The notes under the pieces were generated by a model that saw only the letters and a program-made list of their open reading frames with translations, was not told where the DNA came from and ran no database searches. A program made the position numbers and the translations under genes. Of a stretch of 64,000 nucleotides of DNA, positions 18,041-27,870 are shown piece by piece. Within the stretch, counting starts at the first letter, position 1; each line of letters opens with the position of its first letter. Source of the DNA: Xanthomarina spongicola (lineage in GTDB: Bacteria > Bacteroidota > Bacteroidia > Flavobacteriales > Flavobacteriaceae); the NCBI RefSeq assembly GCF_003148645.1, contig NZ_QGGP01000004.1, positions 124,001 to 188,000 on the forward strand, written 5' to 3'.

Positions 18041-19113
18041 TATTTAAAGCGTGCTAATAATTTTGATACTTGAGCTTTATATGGCTTTAAATATGTATTA
18101 AATATTTTAAATATTTTATAATGCAATGGCTTTAATATTATATGATAATGCGAATCTTCGAAAAAGATAGTTTCGGCTCCAAATTTAGTTTTAAAATCCT
18201 GAACTCCTTTTGATCCCCCAACTGATATGTTATAACCTTTATGTCCATTTTCAAATGCCTTTTTAACAGCTTCCCACTGTAGCATATAACCCAATTTTAA
18301 ATCTGGTTTTTCTTTTATTACACCAGCCATTACATTGGTTGTGTATCCTCCTGTCATTATATAAAATCCAGATGCCTTAACCTCTCCATCTACATAAATG
18401 TTAAGAAAATATGCTTGATTTGAATTTATCAATCTCAAAATAGAATTCTTAACATCCTTAAATGCACGTATTTCATAACCATTTTCTTTAGCGTTAAATT
18501 CAAAAATATTATACCCTTTTTTCAATTCAACTTCATTGGTTACATTTAAAATTTCAGTATTTTTTTTGTATGGTAAACGAACATATTGTCTCACTTTTGA
18601 AGTTAAGCTTTTTAAGTAGCTGTCTGGATTGGAATGCTCTGAAAAGTCCATCCAATTTAGGCCGTAGGAACAATATACATAATTAAATAATTTACCAGTT
18701 TTAAATTTATTCTCAAAGAATTTAACTACACTTGGGTCAAAAACAAAATCTTTTATTTTACAATTACTAGAAATAGGTAAACTAACTTGTGCATAACAAC
18801 AATCAAGTAATTTTGCTCTTGTCCCAATCTGTTCTAAAATCTCTGCTAGATAGTATTCATGTCCTTTATTTACTATAGGTCCATGGGGAATGATATAAAA
18901 CTTAAAAAATAAGAACTTTGGAATTAGTGCGCCATAGCCTCCAATAATTTTGTCGTTTTCTAAAAATAAACCTAATTCATAATCAAAACCATAAGACTTA
19001 TATGAATTAAGCCAATCAGATAATATTAAATGACTCCCTTTTGGATTATTAGCTACGAAAACATCCCATTTCTCAAGCCATACTTTTTCCTTAGTAAAAA
19101 TAAACTTTATCAT
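18040..19113 (-). CDS. FemAB-like aminoacyl/acyl transferase
   Basis: A 357-residue protein with two GNAT-like halves as in FemAB/FemX, which attach amino acids from tRNA to peptidoglycan precursors. The second half shows YFLNIYVDGEVKASGFYIM and KLGYMLQWEAVKKAFENG, then YNISVGGSKGVQDFKTKFG (about 295-313), the best-conserved part of the family. Relatives also occur in exopolysaccharide loci beside deacetylases, where the substrate is unknown. It overlaps the upstream gene by 4 bases and the downstream GNAT gene by 1. Confidence 0.82.
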   Translation of the reverse strand: MIKFIFTKEKVWLEKWDVFVANNPKGSHLILSDWLNSYKSYGFDYELGLFLENDKIIGGYGALIPKFLFFKFYIIPHGPIVNKGHEYYLAEILEQIGTRAKLLDCCYAQVSLPISSNCKIKDFVFDPSVVKFFENKFKTGKLFNYVYCSYGLNWMDFSEHSNPDSYLKSLTSKVRQYVRLPYKKNTEILNVTNEVELKKGYNIFEFNAKENGYEIRAFKDVKNSILRLINSNQAYFLNIYVDGEVKASGFYIMTGGYTTNVMAGVIKEKPDLKLGYMLQWEAVKKAFENGHKGYNISVGGSKGVQDFKTKFGAETIFFEDSHYHIILKPLHYKIFKIFNTYLKPYKAQVSKLLARFK

Positions 19114-20717
19114 TGCACTTTTCTATAAGCTAATTGATTTTTATCTATAATTAACATCTCTCCTAGTTCATTACATTCAAATGTTACCATAGCAAAACTT
19201 TGTAAATGAACAATTAATTCTTTTAACGTTGGGTTCCAAATATCTTTAGAAGCGATTTTATGTGACAAATAACTAAAGTTCTCTTCCACTTGTTTATCAA
19301 TTTCATTACTTTTCTCAAACAGTTTACCGTGATGATAATTTAATGGCGCCGAAAAATAAGTATGTGCGATAAAAAGACCGTTTTCTTTAATGAGTAAATC
19401 AATATTGTTTTGATTAAGCCCCAACTTGAAATCTATCATTTCTATGGTTTGAAAAACGGTAAAAGTATCATTTAAAATATCCTGATTAAAAATAACAGGA
19501 TTATATCTAGCTAAAGGATAAACCTGATTTTTTCTAGTTTTCCAAAATAAGAGAATGGGAATTAACAGTTTTATTAATTTAAACATGACTACTAAAACTC
19601 TTAAATGACTATTAATCGATTTTTTATGTTTTATATTTTTAAAATATTTAGCAACATCTCTATAGATTCTTAAACTGTATTCTGTATTATAATAATGAAA
19701 AACAACATTTTTAATAAACATTGGTATTTGCTCCTTCAATTTTAAATGCTTAATGCCATTATAAAAAGAATGTAATGTAAATTGATTAGGGTTTAATTGA
19801 TTTATGACTCCTTTTACAGCAGTTCCAGAATCAGTATAATTCCAGAATGTATTAATACCATTATTTTTTAATGATGACCCATAATGATTACTAATACGGT
19901 CAAAATTTTTATAAAGTGAAACATTATAAGGCTGAAAACCATGATCTATCCATGTACTTATACCTTTAAAAGGTGGCGCAAATGATTCAAAATCATTTAA
20001 GCTTTCATCTAAGGGCTTAATAGATTGTGACAAAGAATGGTAAGCCAATTCATGGTCATCATCTTGCCAAGCACTTATCTCCTGATTATGAATTTCAAAA
20101 CAAGCTGTATCTGACCTTTTTGAGAAATGATTTAAAAAAAAGCCTTTAGTAATTTTTATATTATAAGTCTTAAAAAATTGCCGTTGTTGTTTCAGATTAA
20201 TTAATGTATCAAAATCGCAGTGATCTGTAAAACAGGCTATGGCTGAAAATGGTATTTTAGACCTACTAATTTCAATGCTACTTTCAATAGGAAACAGAAG
20301 AGCTAATGGGCTTAATAAACGATGTTTAGAAACTGCTTGTACTATCTGCTTAGAATTATTAAAACCATATTCTACTAATGGATTCGCATTTTCTAAATTA
20401 AAGTGCCAGTTTAATATTCTCGAATTCTTCTTATTAACTTCCCAAATACCAATATGTTGATTGGCTTGTACTAGCTGGTTATTATTAAGACGTAAAATTT
20501 TAGGAGCATACCAATTTGATAATTCCGTTTGTTCTAAACTTTTCCATGTATAACCATGACTCCTAAATTGTATAATAGGGATTTTAAATTCTATTTGAAT
20601 GGTTATCGACAAATCATTCATAAATGAAGAGTCTATCTCCACTTTATGTGCGTGCGTCTTAATAAATTCAAGATTTATTTCAGAATTATCCTTTAAAAGC
20701 GTTATAGATTTAATCAT
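19110..20717 (-). CDS. Uncharacterised protein with polysaccharide-deacetylase-like motifs
   Basis: A 535-residue protein I do not recognise firmly. Residues about 155-300 recall the NodB deacetylase fold: FTDHCDFDT (163-171) where motif 1 would be, HELAYHS (222-228) where motif 2 would be, and WIDHG (256-260). The second histidine of the HxxxH pair is not conserved (Gln231), so metal binding may differ or be lost. A hydrophobic helix lies at about 383-400. It starts a three-gene block with FemAB-like and GNAT genes that overlap it and each other. Deacetylase activity is a hypothesis. Confidence 0.6.
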   Translation of the reverse strand: MIKSITLLKDNSEINLEFIKTHAHKVEIDSSFMNDLSITIQIEFKIPIIQFRSHGYTWKSLEQTELSNWYAPKILRLNNNQLVQANQHIGIWEVNKKNSRILNWHFNLENANPLVEYGFNNSKQIVQAVSKHRLLSPLALLFPIESSIEISRSKIPFSAIACFTDHCDFDTLINLKQQRQFFKTYNIKITKGFFLNHFSKRSDTACFEIHNQEISAWQDDDHELAYHSLSQSIKPLDESLNDFESFAPPFKGISTWIDHGFQPYNVSLYKNFDRISNHYGSSLKNNGINTFWNYTDSGTAVKGVINQLNPNQFTLHSFYNGIKHLKLKEQIPMFIKNVVFHYYNTEYSLRIYRDVAKYFKNIKHKKSINSHLRVLVVMFKLIKLLIPILLFWKTRKNQVYPLARYNPVIFNQDILNDTFTVFQTIEMIDFKLGLNQNNIDLLIKENGLFIAHTYFSAPLNYHHGKLFEKSNEIDKQVEENFSYLSHKIASKDIWNPTLKELIVHLQSFAMVTFECNELGEMLIIDKNQLAYRKVQ

Positions 20718-20889
20718 AAAATAGGCACCAATTCAATTCATAATTGCTTTTAGATTCTTTATTAAAAAAGAGTTTTAAAATGAGTTAGAAGCAAATTACA
20801 AGAAAAAGTTAAAAGTATAAAAACTAAATTGAATATACTTTCAGTATGACTTAAAAATGTCCATATACTGTTATTAATAATAGGTTATA

Positions 20890-22023
20890 TTAATCACTTA
20901 AAAGAATTTCATCTTTAATACGCTGATTATAAAAAGCATAACTAAACTTAGCTAATTCCTTATTATCTAAATTGACTAAATTAAAATATTCTGTTTGATG
21001 TAGATTTAAAAAATACCTCAATACTTTAACAACACCTTCTGCATTTAGAGTTTCTATTAAAAAACCATTTTTATTATCTTTAATATAATGACCTATAGAT
21101 GAAACATTAGAAACAATAGGAACACATCCATAATTCATAGCTTCTGCTATTACTTTAGGAAACCCTTCAGAAGCTGAAGGCAAGATGATGGCATGTGACT
21201 TTCTATATATGTCATGCACCTCTATTCTTGATAAAAAACCATGAAATTCAAATGGCAAATTTATATCTTTTATTTTCTTTTTATATTCTGTAATTCGCTT
21301 ACCTTCTCCTACCAAATGAATGGTTCCTATTTTTAAAAGTTCTTCAGGTTCTAAAGATTGTATAGCTTCTATTATTAAATCTAATCCCTTGGCAGCTTCT
21401 AAGCGTCCAACAAAACAAAACTGTAATGGAAATTGAAATATTTTATTTGCAATGGTTTGCTTCCCTAATTCAATTTCATCCTTAGTTAAACAAGGATTTT
21501 CAAATGTTTTACATTGCTTTGGTTGATCGTTCCACATACCATTTATAGTCACTGTCCGTTTTTGCTGCTTTAAAAGCCAACGCTGAAAGCTATAAGCCAT
21601 TGTTGCATTTTGTTGCTTCCAATTACCAGCATATTTAAACCAACCCTTTTTTTTGCTTAAAAAAATTAAATATGGAATCACATAAACACCAATTCCTGTT
21701 GGTGCTCTAAACTGAAAATAATCTGTTTCTTCAACTGCTTTTCTAATGGTATTTAGAATATGAGGTGCTTTGAAAACAATTGCCATTTTATCATTAATAC
21801 TTGTGCCTCCAACAGCTGGCAAAGCTACGAATGTTATTTTATCTGAGAGATAAGGCAAAGCGCTTGGAGGTGGTACAGAATCATGAAGCATGGCTACATG
21901 AATTACCATATCAAAAATTTCTAGTAAATGATTAATTTCTGTAACTGTAGAGCCCAATCCAACAATACTACCATCTGAATTTTTATAATGTTCGGTATGT
22001 GAAATTATTGTCAAACTTTTCAT
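20890..22023 (-). CDS. Glycosyltransferase family 4
   Basis: A 377-residue GT-B glycosyltransferase. The donor-binding half shows FCFVGRLEAAKGLDLI (about 202-217) and EGFPKVIAEAMNYG (about 287-300), where the two glutamates contact the nucleotide sugar. The acceptor half begins without the usual glycine-rich loop but has the KxxxAGNWKQQ region often seen in capsule enzymes. It overlaps the upstream GT4 gene by 4 bases (ATGA). A 172-base gap without recognised content separates it from the deacetylase-like gene. Confidence 0.88.
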   Translation of the reverse strand: MKSLTIISHTEHYKNSDGSIVGLGSTVTEINHLLEIFDMVIHVAMLHDSVPPPSALPYLSDKITFVALPAVGGTSINDKMAIVFKAPHILNTIRKAVEETDYFQFRAPTGIGVYVIPYLIFLSKKKGWFKYAGNWKQQNATMAYSFQRWLLKQQKRTVTINGMWNDQPKQCKTFENPCLTKDEIELGKQTIANKIFQFPLQFCFVGRLEAAKGLDLIIEAIQSLEPEELLKIGTIHLVGEGKRITEYKKKIKDINLPFEFHGFLSRIEVHDIYRKSHAIILPSASEGFPKVIAEAMNYGCVPIVSNVSSIGHYIKDNKNGFLIETLNAEGVVKVLRYFLNLHQTEYFNLVNLDNKELAKFSYAFYNQRIKDEILLSD

Positions 22024-23108
22024 GGTATCAAAGCAATATAACGTTTAATTAACTGGCTCCAATCATGTTGTTTTGCCCATTCTCTAGAATTTTCCTGAAA
22101 TACTAGTTTATTTTCTAAGATGTTATCCAAACTGTTTTTTAAAGCTTTGCTATCGTTTCCCTCAATTAAAAATCCAGTAATTCCATTATCAATGGCATCT
22201 TCTATACCACAATTTTTAGCACCTATAGCAGGAATTCCAATAGCATTTGCTTCCAGGATTGCTATGCCAAACCCTTCAACATCTCCAGTAACACTTTCTT
22301 GACTTAACATAACAAACACGTCGGTTGAAGAAAGTACTCGTTTCAAATCATCATTATTTAAAACACCATGAAAGGTGATGTGTTTATCGACTCCTATTCG
22401 TTTTGCTTCATCCAAAAAAGCTTCAGCTTCACTTGTAATCCCAACACAGTGGTAGTGTATTTCCGGATAATCATTTAACAAATCTGGCAGCATTTTTATT
22501 ACTTGCAATTGACCTTTTCGAATGCTCACACGTCCCACTGTTGTAATAACAGGAAATCCTTTTAATGGTATTTTTAAAATATTAGTAGTCCATTGATTTG
22601 AATCAATTCCGTTAGGTATTACTTCTACATCCTTTTTTAAATGAGTGACTAATTGTTTGGTGTAGTTTGAAACAGCTACTATACGATCAAATCGTTTTAA
22701 AGAAACATTAATAGCTTTTCGCAAACTTGAAGATTTAAAATTAACTTCTGTCCCATGAATTACAGCCATGCTTGGACGCTTGACAAACAATGTGCATAAA
22801 GCCACATTCCAAAGAGAAAATTTTCCTGTAGCAATAATAAAATCGCCTTTTATAATTGTATGTAAGGTTTTAATAATTCTATTCACATACATCAAAACTC
22901 GAAGTTTCTTCAATGAAATTCTTTCAACTAAAAAAGGTAAGGTTGTATCGAACTTTATTTCAGCTTCATTTAATGCTGCACGCTGATCGGCAATTACTGT
23001 CACCTCATAATTGTTTTTAGATAAATACAATGCCAAATTATAGGCATGATTGCCTATTCCTCCTGGTTGTGGAGGAAATTCTGATGTAACAATTACGATA
23101 TGTTTCAT
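22020..23108 (-). CDS. Glycosyltransferase family 4
   Basis: A 362-residue GT-B enzyme. The N-terminus MKHIVIVTSEFPPQPGGIGN carries the glycine-rich acceptor loop of GT4 enzymes, and EGFGIAILEANAIGIP (about 275-290) is the donor signature. The ATG at 23108 is preferred over an in-frame TTG at 23120, which would add four residues. It sits between a GT2 and another GT4 in an unbroken minus-strand run, so these enzymes probably act in sequence on one repeat unit. Confidence 0.9.
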   Translation of the reverse strand: MKHIVIVTSEFPPQPGGIGNHAYNLALYLSKNNYEVTVIADQRAALNEAEIKFDTTLPFLVERISLKKLRVLMYVNRIIKTLHTIIKGDFIIATGKFSLWNVALCTLFVKRPSMAVIHGTEVNFKSSSLRKAINVSLKRFDRIVAVSNYTKQLVTHLKKDVEVIPNGIDSNQWTTNILKIPLKGFPVITTVGRVSIRKGQLQVIKMLPDLLNDYPEIHYHCVGITSEAEAFLDEAKRIGVDKHITFHGVLNNDDLKRVLSSTDVFVMLSQESVTGDVEGFGIAILEANAIGIPAIGAKNCGIEDAIDNGITGFLIEGNDSKALKNSLDNILENKLVFQENSREWAKQHDWSQLIKRYIALIP

Positions 23109-23116
23109 TTTCGTAC

Positions 23117-24445
23117 TCAAACAAGAAAATCAACTATTGGTCCTTCTTTTATTTTTTCACTAGCAAGGCTCCAAGATTTAAAGACTTGATAAAACACAAT
23201 TGGAAGAAGAACAATTGTAAATAAAACACCTAACACTAGCAAAGGTTTATTTTTTTTAAACTGATATGGCATTATAGAAAGTGGTATGGTTCTTAATAAT
23301 GTCAATCTTGCAGCCTGATTACCATAATATCTCCTAAAATAATATAAAACACTTGGAATAGGTCTAGGAGCAAAAAATGTAGAAGGTCTAAATGCATCCC
23401 AGCTCCCCATTTCTCTTAAGCCACCAGTTGCAGCTTTTACATCTATACATGAAGCAAAAGGGTTGGAAACACTTTTAATTCCATCTAAATAAACTCGCAT
23501 TCCAAACTCACCATCTCCCATCCTTTGTTTTTCAAATTGCCTATCAAATAGTCCAACTCTTTTAAAAACATGTTTATAAAGCATGGCATTACCTGTTGCA
23601 AATTGAGAAGCAATAGCAAAAAAAGAGCGCTCTTTTGGGATTTGTTGTCCTTCAGGATAAAATACACCAGCTGAAACTTGTGCATCAAAAAAATCAAGGC
23701 ATTTTAAATGATTAGAAATCCAATGAGGTTGTATTCTAACATCATCTTCAGAAAGCGCTATCAAATCACCTTTAGACATTTTAATGGCTGTATTTCTTGC
23801 TAACCATAATGCTTTTTCTTTTTGATTGATGACATTCATATCTAATTTAAAATCTTTATAAAAATCTAGATTAAAAGCGTCAGACTGATCAACAACAATT
23901 ACTTCAAAATTAGTGTAATCTTGTTGCTCTAAATCCTTTAAAACATCTTTGAGATAATTATACCTATTTAAAGTAGGGATTACGACACTAACTTTCGGGT
24001 TTCGTTCAATTAATGAAGATTTATAATCTTCCCAACTATCATAATTAATGGATTCACTTATATTTAATGCTCTGGTTGTATGCCTTGTTTTAAACCAATA
24101 TCGAATTTCTTTAAACGGATTATGCAATGAAAAAATACGAATCATCATGACATAAAACACCCAAATTGGATGAAAATTCTTTCTTATAAAGTGGTAATTG
24201 TCATATAATGAATCGTGTTCAAAATTAGTATATGTTGGTAGATTCCCTATGTAACCTTTTTGAATTGCTTGCCATGACAAATCATAATTCTGTGCAATTT
24301 CTGATTGATATGCTCTATCAACCAATAGTTGTTTCTTTACAAAATCTGGCAAGTGCTCTATAACGGGAAATACCGATAAACCCATTGCAGTTTTAACCTG
24401 AAAATAATGGGTAGGCTGTAAATATTTTAAAAATCTAAATAACAT
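23117..24445 (-). CDS. Glycosyltransferase family 2 with C-terminal membrane helices
   Basis: A 442-residue protein. A GT-A domain starts at about residue 152 with VSVVIPTLNRYNYLKDVL; IALSEDDVRI (about 229-238) holds the acidic metal-binding site. About 150 residues precede it, including a hydrophobic stretch near 95-110, and a membrane helix lies at about 400-420. It should act at the inner face of the membrane. Its start overlaps the stop of the FkbM gene by one base. Donor unknown. Confidence 0.87.
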   Translation of the reverse strand: MLFRFLKYLQPTHYFQVKTAMGLSVFPVIEHLPDFVKKQLLVDRAYQSEIAQNYDLSWQAIQKGYIGNLPTYTNFEHDSLYDNYHFIRKNFHPIWVFYVMMIRIFSLHNPFKEIRYWFKTRHTTRALNISESINYDSWEDYKSSLIERNPKVSVVIPTLNRYNYLKDVLKDLEQQDYTNFEVIVVDQSDAFNLDFYKDFKLDMNVINQKEKALWLARNTAIKMSKGDLIALSEDDVRIQPHWISNHLKCLDFFDAQVSAGVFYPEGQQIPKERSFFAIASQFATGNAMLYKHVFKRVGLFDRQFEKQRMGDGEFGMRVYLDGIKSVSNPFASCIDVKAATGGLREMGSWDAFRPSTFFAPRPIPSVLYYFRRYYGNQAARLTLLRTIPLSIMPYQFKKNKPLLVLGVLFTIVLLPIVFYQVFKSWSLASEKIKEGPIVDFLV

Positions 24446-25278
24446 TAAATAGTCTCGGGTAAGGTCGCATTCTGCACAACGCCTTTTAAATAATCAGGAT
24501 ATAATTTTTCTTTAGGCATTAAAAGTAGATGGCATTTACCTCTCGTTTTTATCGTCTCAGCATTGGTTAACTCCTCACCTGTCTTTAAATACCAAGCCTT
24601 ATATTCTTGTTCCTTACACCAATCTATCATCATTTGGCCTGAAGCTTCCATGCCTAAATCAACAATATCATGCATTTCTATAAAGAATGAACATTGTGTT
24701 TCTTTTGCTAAATTTATAGCAGCTTCCATAACTAAAGTTTCTGCTCCTTCAACATCAATTTTTACTAAATCTGGTTTTACATCATAATAACGATACAAAT
24801 AATCCAGAGTAACAGTTTTTACATTTATAAATGAATTCATCGACGAAGCCGTTTGAGCATGTGTTGGGTGCATGCTTCCAGCAGCACCAGAACCAACCGT
24901 ATAAAATTTTACTTCATCATCTAATTTATTTCCTACAAAAGCTGAAAAATATTGTGCTTGATGACCTAAACCATTTTCAATAATATTTAGTGCAGCTATA
25001 CCTAATGCTTTCGGATTAGGATCAACTAAAACGATACGTTTATCTGGATTTTGAATCAAAGCCAATAAGGCTGTATAACCAATATTACAACCAATATCAA
25101 AAATAACATCATGATGTTTGGCTAAATAAAACCACCATGCGTCATCCTGATCTACTTTTCCTCTAATAGTCCCAGGAATCACTTTTAAATGAAAACCACT
25201 AAGCTGTTTTGAAACAAACTTATGTTCTTGGCCTTTTACTTTGTAGAATATTTCTTTTAAAATGTTTTTAATGCGCAT
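24445..25278 (-). CDS. FkbM-family methyltransferase
   Basis: A 277-residue SAM-dependent methyltransferase. Motif I DIGCNIGYT is at 61-69, followed by VLVDPNPKALGIA and, near residue 163, DLVKIDVEGAETLVM, the FkbM signature. FkbM enzymes methylate sugar hydroxyls, so this one probably decorates the glycan. It shares a one-base overlap with the GT2 gene downstream, which suggests that both act on the same residue or nearby steps. Confidence 0.88.
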   Translation of the reverse strand: MRIKNILKEIFYKVKGQEHKFVSKQLSGFHLKVIPGTIRGKVDQDDAWWFYLAKHHDVIFDIGCNIGYTALLALIQNPDKRIVLVDPNPKALGIAALNIIENGLGHQAQYFSAFVGNKLDDEVKFYTVGSGAAGSMHPTHAQTASSMNSFINVKTVTLDYLYRYYDVKPDLVKIDVEGAETLVMEAAINLAKETQCSFFIEMHDIVDLGMEASGQMMIDWCKEQEYKAWYLKTGEELTNAETIKTRGKCHLLLMPKEKLYPDYLKGVVQNATLPETI

Positions 25279-25383
25279 TGGAATTTATTATAATTCAATT
25301 TCTAGTCAACGAAAATAGACAATTATTTAGTTTTATTGAAAATTGTAAGGTATAGAAAATGAATATAAATATCTTAACTCTCA

Positions 25384-26562
25384 TTAAATGGTTTTATTTT
25401 CTTTATAAAACTCAATAAATTCTAATTGCTGTTTTTCTATATTAAATTGTTGTTGAACACGTATAATAGCTGCATCTCTAATCTGCTGTTTTTTTGTCTT
25501 TGATAGACCTATTGTGTCTTTAATTTTAGATGCCAATAAATCAGGCTGACGCTTAGGTACTACCCAACCTGTTTGTCCATCAAGAATATTTTCTGCTAAA
25601 CCTTCAGCATCAGAAACAATACAAAGTAAACCCATTGCTTGGGCCTCTAAAACTGCATTACAGAATCCTTCCTGTACACTGTATTGTACATAGATATGAG
25701 ACTTTAACAATTCCTTTTTTACATCTTTTGGATCTAATTTTCCCTTAAATATAACCTGATCTTTCAACCCCAATTGATAAACAGCAAATTTTAATGCTTC
25801 TTCTTCAAAACCTGCTCCAATGATGGTATATTCAAATAGAATACCTTCCTTTTTCAATATTGATAAAGCTTGTAAAGTATAATCCAATCCTTTCTTCCAA
25901 TGTAACCTGCCGACCGTAACAATTCTTACGAGATCGCTTTCTGTTTTTTGTTCAGGCGCCAAAAAATAGGACGTATTAATTGCTGGAGTAATTTTAACCA
26001 ATGGCACCTGCCCTTTGAATCCTTGATCATGTACAAGTTGGGCAATATCGTCAGATATGACATGGATTTTAGAAACCTTATCCCACAACTTCTGATAACA
26101 ATGAGGATGTTTGATGGGATACACACCAATATCAAAACCTCTAAAACTCACAGCCATTTTAGTTTTTGAGGCAGCTGCCACATTCTGACAATCCATTACC
26201 AAAGTACCAAATCCAAAGTGCAACCAGTCTAGTTCATACTTAAACATAGGTGCATTATTATAAATACGCTTAAAGATTCTCGACCACGTTGTGCCATCCT
26301 CACGTTCCAAAGCTATGTAATGCTTTATGGTTTTAAAATGTGGTAATAATTTCAAATACTCCAACCACATACGAAAAACCTGCTTGATCTTGGATGGAGA
26401 TCTTTCTGGCAATAAATAAACAGGGCAATCGTTAAAATTTTCAGGATTGTTAGTGCAAAATAAAATAACTTGATGTCCTGACTTTTGTAAACCTTCAATT
26501 TTAGATCTAAAAAAAGTTTCTGTATATCCTGGCCCGGAAGGCAATACCAATCCTATTTTCAT
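25384..26562 (-). CDS. Glycosyltransferase family 4 (WcaL-like)
   Basis: A 392-residue GT-B enzyme beginning MKIGLVLPSGPGYTETFFRSKIEG; the SETF-type loop at residues 12-17 recalls WcaL-like enzymes of colanic acid clusters. Donor-side markers are VGRLHWKKGLDYTL (about 217-230) and EGFCNAVLEAQAMG (about 300-313). It overlaps the next GT4 gene upstream by 4 bases. The sugar is unknown. Confidence 0.89.
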   Translation of the reverse strand: MKIGLVLPSGPGYTETFFRSKIEGLQKSGHQVILFCTNNPENFNDCPVYLLPERSPSKIKQVFRMWLEYLKLLPHFKTIKHYIALEREDGTTWSRIFKRIYNNAPMFKYELDWLHFGFGTLVMDCQNVAAASKTKMAVSFRGFDIGVYPIKHPHCYQKLWDKVSKIHVISDDIAQLVHDQGFKGQVPLVKITPAINTSYFLAPEQKTESDLVRIVTVGRLHWKKGLDYTLQALSILKKEGILFEYTIIGAGFEEEALKFAVYQLGLKDQVIFKGKLDPKDVKKELLKSHIYVQYSVQEGFCNAVLEAQAMGLLCIVSDAEGLAENILDGQTGWVVPKRQPDLLASKIKDTIGLSKTKKQQIRDAAIIRVQQQFNIEKQQLEFIEFYKENKTI

Positions 26563-27740
26563 AAGTTATCTACTGTTATCTTATGATACAAATCTAACAT
26601 TTCGGTAATCATGGCTTCCATTGAATGCTGTTGCTCTATAAAAGTTCTTGCATTTAGAATCATGGTTTGATACGTTTCTAATGATAATGTTGTGACTTCT
26701 TCAATAACGCCTGCCATTGCTTCTACATTTCTTATTGGGACTAGATAACCTGTTTGAGATGTCTTTACAACTTCTGACATGCCACCACAATCTGAGCTGA
26801 TGACCAATGTTCCTAACATCATAGATTCTAAAACCACATTAGCTATGCCTTCTTTCAAGCTTGGTAAAAGGAGGATGTCTGCTCTTTTCATTGCTATTTG
26901 AACCTCGTTAAACGGTAGAGTCTTAATAAAACTGACATTTTCTTGTAATTGGAGTTGCTCGCGTTGAAAAAACAAACCTTCATTGTCATCCATTCCTATA
27001 ATGCTATAATGAAAATCAATATTTTTACTTTTTAAAACAAACATGACATCCAAAGCCAAACTATAATTTTTAATCCAATGATTTCTTCCAACAGATAAAA
27101 TATTTAATGTCCCTTTTGGGGCTACTTTTTTCAATTCAAAAGGATAGTCTTTTCCACTCAAACCACTCTTAACAACCTTTATACGCTCCAATGGAGCTCC
27201 ATAATTAGTCGCCTCTATCGCTATGGCGTTTGAAACTGCGTGAAATGCATCCACTTTTGGAAAGTTCTTTTGATACATGGCGGCCAATTCAGGATCAGCA
27301 ATTGGTGAATAATTAATGTGAGCACCACGCAAGCTTAACACCAGTTTCATGCCAAAATTCTGAACCCAAATCCAATCTTCAAGTCCTTTGGCCCATTGAA
27401 CATGGAATACATCTGGTTGATGGTATAGTACTGGGTAAAATTTTAATTGCCATAATAATTTATTTGTATACTTCTCATTTATTATAACATCTAAGGCTTT
27501 TTTTTCTTTGGATTTAAAAAGAAATAATAACATGCTGTACTTTAGTAACACATAAAGCTTATGCCATTTCTTACCATGTACAAAATAATGTATGTTTTTA
27601 TGTTGGATGGGTTTTCCAGAATCTGCTCCAAAAATATAAATATGGGCATCAGCCTCTACCAAACCTTTTATCAAGCGCTCAATAAAAGTGGTACTAGCAC
27701 TAACTCCTGAATATATGGCTACTGTAGGATGTTTTTTCAA
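26559..27740 (-). CDS. Glycosyltransferase family 4
   Basis: A 393-residue GT-B enzyme with SVGRNHWIKNYSLALDV (about 216-232) and EGIANVVLESMMLG (about 299-312) as donor-binding marks. The start is TTG at 27740 (KKHPTVAIYSGVSAS follows); no ATG is available that would keep the first strand. It is distantly similar in layout to the adjacent WcaL-like gene, so the pair could come from an old duplication, but I could not align them. A 130-base gap lies upstream. Confidence 0.88.
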   Translation of the reverse strand: MKKHPTVAIYSGVSASTTFIERLIKGLVEADAHIYIFGADSGKPIQHKNIHYFVHGKKWHKLYVLLKYSMLLFLFKSKEKKALDVIINEKYTNKLLWQLKFYPVLYHQPDVFHVQWAKGLEDWIWVQNFGMKLVLSLRGAHINYSPIADPELAAMYQKNFPKVDAFHAVSNAIAIEATNYGAPLERIKVVKSGLSGKDYPFELKKVAPKGTLNILSVGRNHWIKNYSLALDVMFVLKSKNIDFHYSIIGMDDNEGLFFQREQLQLQENVSFIKTLPFNEVQIAMKRADILLLPSLKEGIANVVLESMMLGTLVISSDCGGMSEVVKTSQTGYLVPIRNVEAMAGVIEEVTTLSLETYQTMILNARTFIEQQHSMEAMITEMLDLYHKITVDNL

Positions 27741-27870
27741 AACTTAAATTAAAAACCTAAAGTTATAAATCTTTTATCAGGAACAAATTTTTTTATACTA
27801 TTTGTTGCTTTTTCTGTAATTAAATAAGTAATACTGCGATTACTTAACACTGATTAAAGGTTGCAGAAAA

